64,000 nt of DNA from Diadema setosum (lineage: Eukaryota > Echinodermata > Echinoidea > Diadematoida > Diadematidae): NCBI GenBank assembly GCA_033980235.1, contig CM067080.1, positions 966,501 through 1,030,500 of the forward strand. The letters run 5' to 3'. Every line of letters starts with the position of its first letter. The stretch's first letter is position 1. Positions 58,901-64,000 of the stretch are shown one piece after another. Under the pieces are notes generated by a model. That model did not search any database. It saw only the letters and a list, made by a program, of their open reading frames with translations, and was not told where the DNA came from. Both the position numbers and the translations under genes were made by a program.

Positions 58901-60375
58901 TGATCTCCTGGCTTGCTCGGGTCAAATTGCATATTGGCTGTGGAAATGACGCAGTACAACATTAGAGCTAACAAAGTACCCTACACCACTCCCTGCAGGT
59001 GAGCTGTCCCTTTACAGGCACCCAGAGATATCTAATACTGTTAAAGCTCCTATGTAGCCTGGAAAGATATATCCTGTAACGAATGTTCATCTGAAATGAA
59101 ACTTTTAGATAAAGAATTTCATCTGAAATGAACTTTTAGACAATGTAACATTCACATGGCAGTTATGTGCATTTACGACCAGGGAAGGAGCCTTGCTTTC
59201 CCGGTTTCCATAAATCATTCTTTGTCCCACAGTGGCACTCACTGCTATCAAAATCAATTCAAATGATTAACCTACACACAAAAAGAAAAAACCAAGTTGC
59301 TCAACTGACTTAATTTCTTGCCGAGAACAGTACGAGATCTTTTGAAGCAGCAACGCAAAGCATCCTTATCTTGGATATGCAATTAAATGCCTACCTCTTA
59401 TGGTGCACACTGTTTACAAGTAACTTGTGACGGTTATCAAAATGGTACTGACCAGGCACTGTGGAATACATACAAAGGGTCACTTCTTTTCTGGCTGCTG
59501 CATACCATAGCATGCCTGTACACCTTTGTGCATGATATTTTCTTGTTTGTGTGTATAAGGTGCACCCCAATTCTTGGTACTTTCCGGGATTAAAAAAGTG
59601 TGCCATAATTGAGTAAATATTCCAGGCGTTTGTCATTCTATTTATACTGTTTTCACTGTTTACCTGATAAGTTTGTGATTGTATAATGACATGTGTTTTA
59701 ATACGTTTCCTGCTTTGGTGAAAGTGAAACCAAAACATGTACGTGAGGGAAATAGCAACAATCAAAATTACAATACAATTCATGAATGCAACCACTATTG
59801 TTGCCGTTGGCAACGAAATTGCATCATTCACTTCCTACAGCTTACGTTTTCTGAGGAAAACCGGCTTGAGGATGAATCCAGATTTCCCGTTCTGGAGGAA
59901 CTTGCCCTGGTTGAGGTCCATCTCCTCGCACGGAGTCTGGAAGTTTAGAGCCACTGTAATGAGGAAAGGATGAGAGGAAATTATGCAGGCACCCTCGGTG
60001 CAACATGAAACCATGCCAAGTCATGACATCATAAGGTGTGAGAGACAGAAAGAGATATTGCGAGTGACTGTCGGATTTTTCTCTGATTTAAAGGGTCATT
60101 ACAAATTCTTGCATAATCACCAGTACATGTGTATGTGATGTGGAGGATGAGCCATTAGGTAACTGGAGATAAGAACACAGAACTCGTTGCATGCATGAGA
60201 CTTGAGTCCTAGCCCAGTAGTAGTGCCCTTTGGCAAGGCACTTTATCTTTGTTTGCCAATTTCTGTCACAGAGGACTTTTATAGAATAGTCACATCCTAT
60301 ACATGTAAAAGAATCCACTTCACTGCTCTTGTAAAAAGTATGGAAATATCCCAGTGAAGTGGTCGAACATAAAAA

Positions 60376-60406
<31 letters not shown>

Positions 60407-62596
60407 TTCGGGTTGGGAGGACTACAAATCACAGTAACTGAGTTGACTTTTTGCTGCCCTGGCAGACTACAAATATGAGATTGCCAAAGAATAATAATAA
60501 TAATGATATCTCCCACGAGACCATGACTCTAGAAGCTTCATGTACTAATGAGGACAAAAGAATGTGGGATCACTTTTGGGAGTGGGTAAGCACATTTCGA
60601 ACCATAAAGAATAATAAAAAGATGGCAGCTGCTTTTCATCTGGACCTGAGGTTTCTGCACTGACACAATGTATGTTCACATCCAGTTATCCCATTTTGTA
60701 AGATGTATATGTGATAATGCCCCTTGGCTCATGTGAATATGGGACAAAATCAGACACTTTGGCCCAAATTCACGAAGGTGGTACAAATGAAACCATGGTT
60801 TAAACCATGGACAAAAACCACGGAGTGCCAAGTGTCGCACGGAATATTTCGTTACAAAATTGGTCATTTCGTCAACAAAATGACCGTTTCGTTAACGAAA
60901 TTATCATTTCGTGGACGAAATGTTCATTAAGTTACAAAATGTTGTCATTTCGTTACAAAATAATCATTTCATCGACGAAATGACTGATTTCGTAACGAAA
61001 TATTCCATGCGGCACTTGGCGCTCCATGGTTTTTGTCCATGGTTTAAACCATGGTTTCATTTGTACCACCTTCGTGAATTCGGGCCTTTATGATCAGTTT
61101 TTTTTCTCTCAAAAGTGTTTTAAAAACTTATGCATAGGCTCCATACATTGTAGGTACACAAAATTCATAAACACAAACCTCCGTATACATCTCCCCAGAA
61201 CATTAGAATTCCACACCTTTCACATTTTATGGAGTAATTTTACCAATTTTCTGCATTCCTGTTCACCTGATTTTAATCTCAATTTATCAGACTCAATCTG
61301 AACATTGCATGGAATTGATTCGCAGTCCCCTCCTACTCCTTATCAGTGTAAAGGGGTAAGGGAGATCCCCTGTTGCTTACCGATCTGAGCACCAACGTTC
61401 CACATGCCCACAGGGTTGTAGTTGGAGGAGTTGGTGCGGAGACCTCCGGGGTAGATGCGGCTGACAAAGATCTTATTGTGCTCTACATACTCCTGGGGTT
61501 TGTTCTCAGCAAGATCGAAGGCCTTCCCCTCGGCGAATGACGACATTTGATGACACTTATCTGAATGGTTCAGTGAAAATTATCACATCAAATTTGACAG
61601 ATGACATGTTTTTCATCATTGATGCACATCATAGTAATAATGACTACTTAAATTATTTTCCTGTTTTGCTTGTCTCATTTGTTCAAGTTATGATCCTTTA
61701 AAGCATACATGTACTGTAAATGAACGGACTATCATGGTTATTGAGTCCCGGGTCATTTATAAATTAATTTTTCTTCTCAACACAATACAGTCGCCCTATG
61801 CTGGCTGATCCAAAAAATAAGTTATACCAAGGAGGTATGAGAGAAAACTGATTTCCTTTATCATTTGCAGTAATAAAACAAGTACTGCAACTTTATACAG
61901 GAGGTGAAATTACTGAATGCCATGCTTTCTAATCTAACCATATATGCTACATACATTTTATTTAATTGCAAGAGCAAAAGCAAAAGCAAAACCAATGCAC
62001 ATACAATCTACATCAATGTATAGATGACTGTTTTATAAATGTCTGCCTCAATATTGGTGCTGGCATGAAAAAGTTTTGGACAAAATATACATGTATGCAA
62101 ACATCACAATTCAAAGATGTATCTTGGAGGTGTACAGATTACTCAGGCCTGTGGATGCCACTTGAAATCTGCTCCTAAACCGTACTTTCAAATACAACCT
62201 CTTTGAAGAATGGAAGGGGGGAGAAAGAGATAAAGAACAAAGGTTGACAGCAACAGAGGAAGAGAGAAAGAAGGAGAGGATAGACAGAACGTGTGAGAGA
62301 AAGAGAATGAGATGGGCAGAACAATGCTTAACTTTTTGTTTGATGTACATTGTATAATACAGTAATATTTAATATGTTTTAATACAGTAAGATTTATGCA
62401 TGTTATGGCCACAACTTACAATCATAATTTTGTAAGGCACTAGAAACCTTGTATTAAGCAAGGTAAATATGTAAATTATGATAATCTTATTATCATGGTC
62501 AAACTTACACTTTTCCTTGGACTCTGGGAAGCCCTTGAAGTGGACGCTGGCCAGAGTGACAATGTCCGAGAGCTCTTTGGCCAACTTCAGTTTTTT
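55820..62596 (-). CDS. Phosphoinositide phospholipase C, delta type; last seven exons (Y domain and C2 domain), gene continues past the window
   Basis: Minus-strand exons, 5' to 3': 62509-62596, 61381-61560, 59846-59953, 58876-58937, 58115-58241, 57140-57289, 55820-55908. They total 804 nt, 267 residues plus TAG, with all junctions GT..AG and phases consistent. The enzyme hydrolyses PtdIns(4,5)P2 to IP3 and diacylglycerol at the membrane. Visible parts are the end of the X/Y linker, the Y half of the TIM barrel (MSSF, SRIYP, SSNYNP, ALNFQTP motifs) and a C-terminal C2 domain ([27 protein letters not shown]). The protein stops right after C2, which fits delta and zeta types rather than beta, gamma or eta; the sequence leans to delta. 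The catalytic X half, EF hands and PH domain would lie beyond 64000. Confidence 0.95.
55979..56560. mobile_element. Outer inverted-repeat element with a second element nested inside
   Basis: Left ATATACTGTGTATGCC and right GGCATATACAGTATA are imperfect inverted repeats, with shared subterminal GCGAATCAGGACCT/AGGACCTGACTC-like sequence. It is interrupted by the TTAA element at 56119-56466. Related motifs occur at 34513-34756. In the last PLC intron. Confidence 0.6.
56119..56466. mobile_element. 348-bp TTAA element with CCC/GGG ends
   Basis: Left TTAACCCATATCGCGCC, right GGCCCGATATGGGTTAA: 16 of 17 positions pair, with TTAA as apparent target duplication, the piggyBac arrangement. Inside, CTACGGGATATTCCGTAG (56138-56155) faces ATACGGAATATCCCGTAG (56181-56198), an internal stem. 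Non-autonomous. Confidence 0.75.
57140..57289 (-). CDS. PLC exon: C2 domain, second half
   Basis: Encodes [20 protein letters not shown], then [20 protein letters not shown] and [15 protein letters not shown] and VPELAL(V/I)R match PLC-delta and PLC-zeta, and the two Asp of YDYD occupy calcium-loop positions of delta C2 domains. Acceptor ATGCAG, donor GTAAGT, ending in phase 1. Confidence 0.97.
57290..58114. other. PLC intron between the two C2 exons
   Basis: Carries the X-box-like site 57305-57318, 16 bases upstream of the acceptor, and a small TTG/AAT-rich simple stretch near 57870-57895. No mobile element recognised. Confidence 0.6.
58115..58241 (-). CDS. PLC exon: C2 domain, first half
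   Basis: Encodes [20 protein letters not shown], then [20 protein letters not shown] and NN. ISGQQ.PKP and (V/I)DPYV belong to the C2 domain; the Asp of IDPYV sits at the calcium-binding loop 1 position. Acceptor TGTAG, donor GTAAGG, ending in phase 1. Confidence 0.95.
58242..58875. other. PLC intron before the first C2 exon
   Basis: AT-rich, no element recognised. Confidence 0.7.
58876..58937 (-). CDS. PLC exon: Y/C2 linker
   Basis: Encodes [20 protein letters not shown] ending in T. It aligns with the PLC-delta linker that begins FLR(D/K)PN and leads into the first C2 strand (LRVRIISGQQ). Acceptor CCACAG, donor GTAAGT, phase 0 at the end. Confidence 0.92.
58938..59845. other. PLC intron after the last Y-domain exon
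   Basis: Contains a near-duplicate ATGAAACTTTTAGA/ATGAACTTTTAGA with TTCATCTGAAATG (59087-59140). The 146-codon minus frame at 59391-59831 lies wholly inside the intron and resembles nothing I know. Confidence 0.6.
59846..59953 (-). CDS. PLC exon: end of Y domain
   Basis: Encodes [20 protein letters not shown], then [26 protein letters not shown]...G.F..NG..G..LKP..LR is the diagnostic C-terminal Y-domain motif of PLC-delta. Acceptor TTACAG, donor GTAAGC, ending in phase 1. Confidence 0.97.
60150..60408 (+). mobile_element. SINE-like element ending in A and AT tail
   Basis: Contains a B-box-like GACTTGAGTCC, then GGCAAGGCACTTTATC, the same tail motif as the element at 32845-33028, and ends in 14 A and an AT microsatellite (60371-60408). 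The left boundary is uncertain. Confidence 0.55.
60761..61086. mobile_element. 326-bp element with 95-bp terminal inverted repeats
   Basis: The arms 60761-60855 and 60992-61086 pair at 90 of 95 positions. Each contains GAAACCATGGTTTAAACCAT, itself a palindrome. The 136-bp core is an array of CATTTCGT..ACGAAATG half-sites. Ends are GGCCC/GGGCC, flanked by TTT on each side. No coding capacity; the frames crossing it are accidental. Confidence 0.9.
61381..61560 (-). CDS. PLC exon: Y-domain catalytic core
   Basis: Encodes [20 protein letters not shown], then [20 protein letters not shown] and [20 protein letters not shown]. The Ser of MSSF and the Arg and Tyr of SRIYP match PLC-delta1 S522, R549 and Y551, which bind the inositol phosphate head. 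SSNYNP..MWN..(C/A)Q is the PLC signature. Acceptor TTCAG, donor GTAAGC. Confidence 0.96.
61561..62508. other. PLC intron inside the Y domain
   Basis: A/G-rich stretch at 62205-62310 (GAGAAAGAGA type); otherwise featureless. Confidence 0.7.
62509..62596 (-). CDS. PLC exon: X/Y linker end and first strand of Y domain
   Basis: Encodes [20 protein letters not shown], then KGFPESKEK. The ELSD.V......V.F pattern marks the start of the PLC Y domain, as in delta isoforms. Acceptor ATATAG (CTATAT on the plus strand at 62597), donor GTAAGT, ending in phase 1. Confidence 0.92.
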
Positions 62597-64000
62597 CTAT
62601 ATTTTGATATTAAGAAAAAAATTGAAAACATTAGAAATGTATAATTTCAGGTAAACATTAAAAATGTACAATTTCAGGGAGGGTGATAAGATATGCACAC
62701 ACAGAGATAGACAAGAACCAAGCTCTCAAAACTTTGTTACACTGATGACGCAACAGCTCTTTGTTTGAGGGAAAAAATGGTGGAGATTAAGTCTTCTGGC
62801 TATATCTGTTTTAATAGAAAGTGAACATCACTGAAAAAGTAGCTTTGATACTTGTGATTTAACTATTTCGTTAAAGATTTTGTGTACAGACATATTATTG
62901 ATACTTATTTACATGTTGATATTTGGTGATATGCAGAATATCATCTTTGTTGAAATGGCTGTCAAGAATATTATTTTTGAGAATGATATGGGAAATATTC
63001 ATATACCATAATTCTTGAAAATATAATATGGAATGATAATGTGTATATTATAATCATACAACTATAAAGGGAATACAGATCAACCATGCGACCAGAACAT
63101 TTGGATACATAATGTCTTACTTCACACATGTGTCTGACATAAATTCATATCCAGTAATGATCACTTTAAGATACATTGTAACTATCCCATTTATGCATGT
63201 TTATATATAATATACACACATACATGTACTGCACAAAAACAAACTTCATACGGATTTCACACAAGAAGGGACAACTGATTAACTAAGACTCCAACATCAA
63301 CATAGAAGACAGGTGGCTAAATAGGAAAATTGACTATTCAGGCCTTTTTTCTCACTGGCTTTCCTTAGTCCCACATTATTCTAAACCGAGGATGTTTTTC
63401 TCAGATCATACTGTTCACTTGTATTCTTGGTCCCATACTACAGATGTCCAATATGGGCTTATGAAAAATCAGGGGCTGATCCAGGAATTCCATAAAGGGG
63501 AGGCGCATTTACAAAATTAAAGGGGGGTGCACATGCCCCCCCCCCCCATTTTTCTTTTTGTTTTGTTTTGATAAAAAAATAAAGAGGGGGTATGCACCCA
63601 GTGCACCCCCCCCCCCCCCCCCCCCCCCGGATCCACCACTGAAAATAGTCCCCATTTTCACTTGCTATGTGCAGTGAAATGAATATTCATGAGACAGGCA
63701 CTCTGCACATTAGCCCTGCAGCAGGATTTTAAGAAGAACTAAGCACTCGCCCTCATGGTAAGATTAGAGTGGAAATGGGTGCTTCAGTGTGGCCCTTCAA
63801 CCCAAGATTTATGCCATATTAAGTCTTCTTTTGTTGTTGTTGCTGTTGTTTTTAGGAAGGTTTTTATCCTCAAGTTGTTTGTTTTGTTTTGTTTTTTATT
63901 AAAATGTGTAGCCCCACAATTTACAGGTAGGAGCCAGATAATCACAGACAACTCTTAGGGTTAGCCCTCTATCCACAAGGCAAATGAGAACAGAAACAGG
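62597..64000. other. PLC intron reaching the window edge
   Basis: No further PLC exon (X domain, EF hands) could be found on the minus strand here, so the next upstream exon lies beyond 64000. Contains the C-run element at 63466-63643. Confidence 0.7.
63466..63643. mobile_element. Element fragment with GATCCAGGAATTCC and GGATCCACCACTG ends and two C runs
   Basis: Starts GGGGCTGATCCAGGAATTCC, contains GGGGGGTGCACATG, runs of 12 C (63536-63547) and 23 C (63606-63628), and ends GGATCCACCACTG. The ends are weakly inverted and the G-rich and C-rich parts can pair. Family not identified. Confidence 0.45.

Noticed and set aside
59391..59831. 146-codon minus-strand frame
   Set aside because: Lies entirely within a PLC intron, contains no recognisable motif and overlaps no plausible exon.
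60451..61301. Frames across the 95-bp inverted repeats
   Set aside because: Mirror-image translations of the two arms; an artefact of the palindrome.

Overview
This is a metazoan nuclear genomic window: coding sequence occurs only as short exons with GT..AG introns, introns reach 11 kb, and the sequence is AT-rich and full of microsatellites, tRNA-derived SINE-like sequences and small inverted-repeat elements. The gene content (a deuterostome-like DPP4/DPP6/DPP10 family peptidase and a delta-type phospholipase C) and the style of the short repeats suggest a marine invertebrate deuterostome, most likely an echinoderm. That placement is an inference and cannot be proved from this window alone.

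Plus strand, 3074-44409: one complete gene of 21 coding exons for an 811-residue type II membrane prolyl dipeptidyl peptidase (family S9B). All 20 introns obey GT..AG and the exon phases join without a break. The protein has a basic cytoplasmic tail, one membrane span, an eight-bladed propeller region with the Glu-Glu substrate anchor, and an alpha/beta hydrolase domain. Its membrane-proximal segment resembles the potassium-channel auxiliary subunits DPP6/DPP10, which are catalytically dead, yet Ser676, Asp752 and His784 are all present, so this copy should be an active enzyme.

Minus strand, 55820-62596: the last seven coding exons (267 residues plus stop) of a delta-type phosphoinositide phospholipase C: the end of the X/Y linker, the Y half of the barrel and the C2 domain. 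The rest of the gene lies beyond position 64000. The two genes converge tail to tail, with 11.4 kb between their stop codons that must hold both 3' UTRs.

Non-coding part: 1-3073 is upstream sequence with no recognised gene. The introns carry many TTAA-bounded non-autonomous elements, including a 93-bp hairpin family present four times at exactly the same length, a 326-bp element with 95-bp terminal inverted repeats, a GC-rich 614-bp composite hairpin element, and one element nested in another inside a PLC intron. The most unusual signal is a set of tandem duplications that span splice sites of the peptidase gene: five copies of the exon 8 5' splice site, a decayed array derived from the end of exon 7, and a duplicated exon 2 acceptor region later split by a transposable element.
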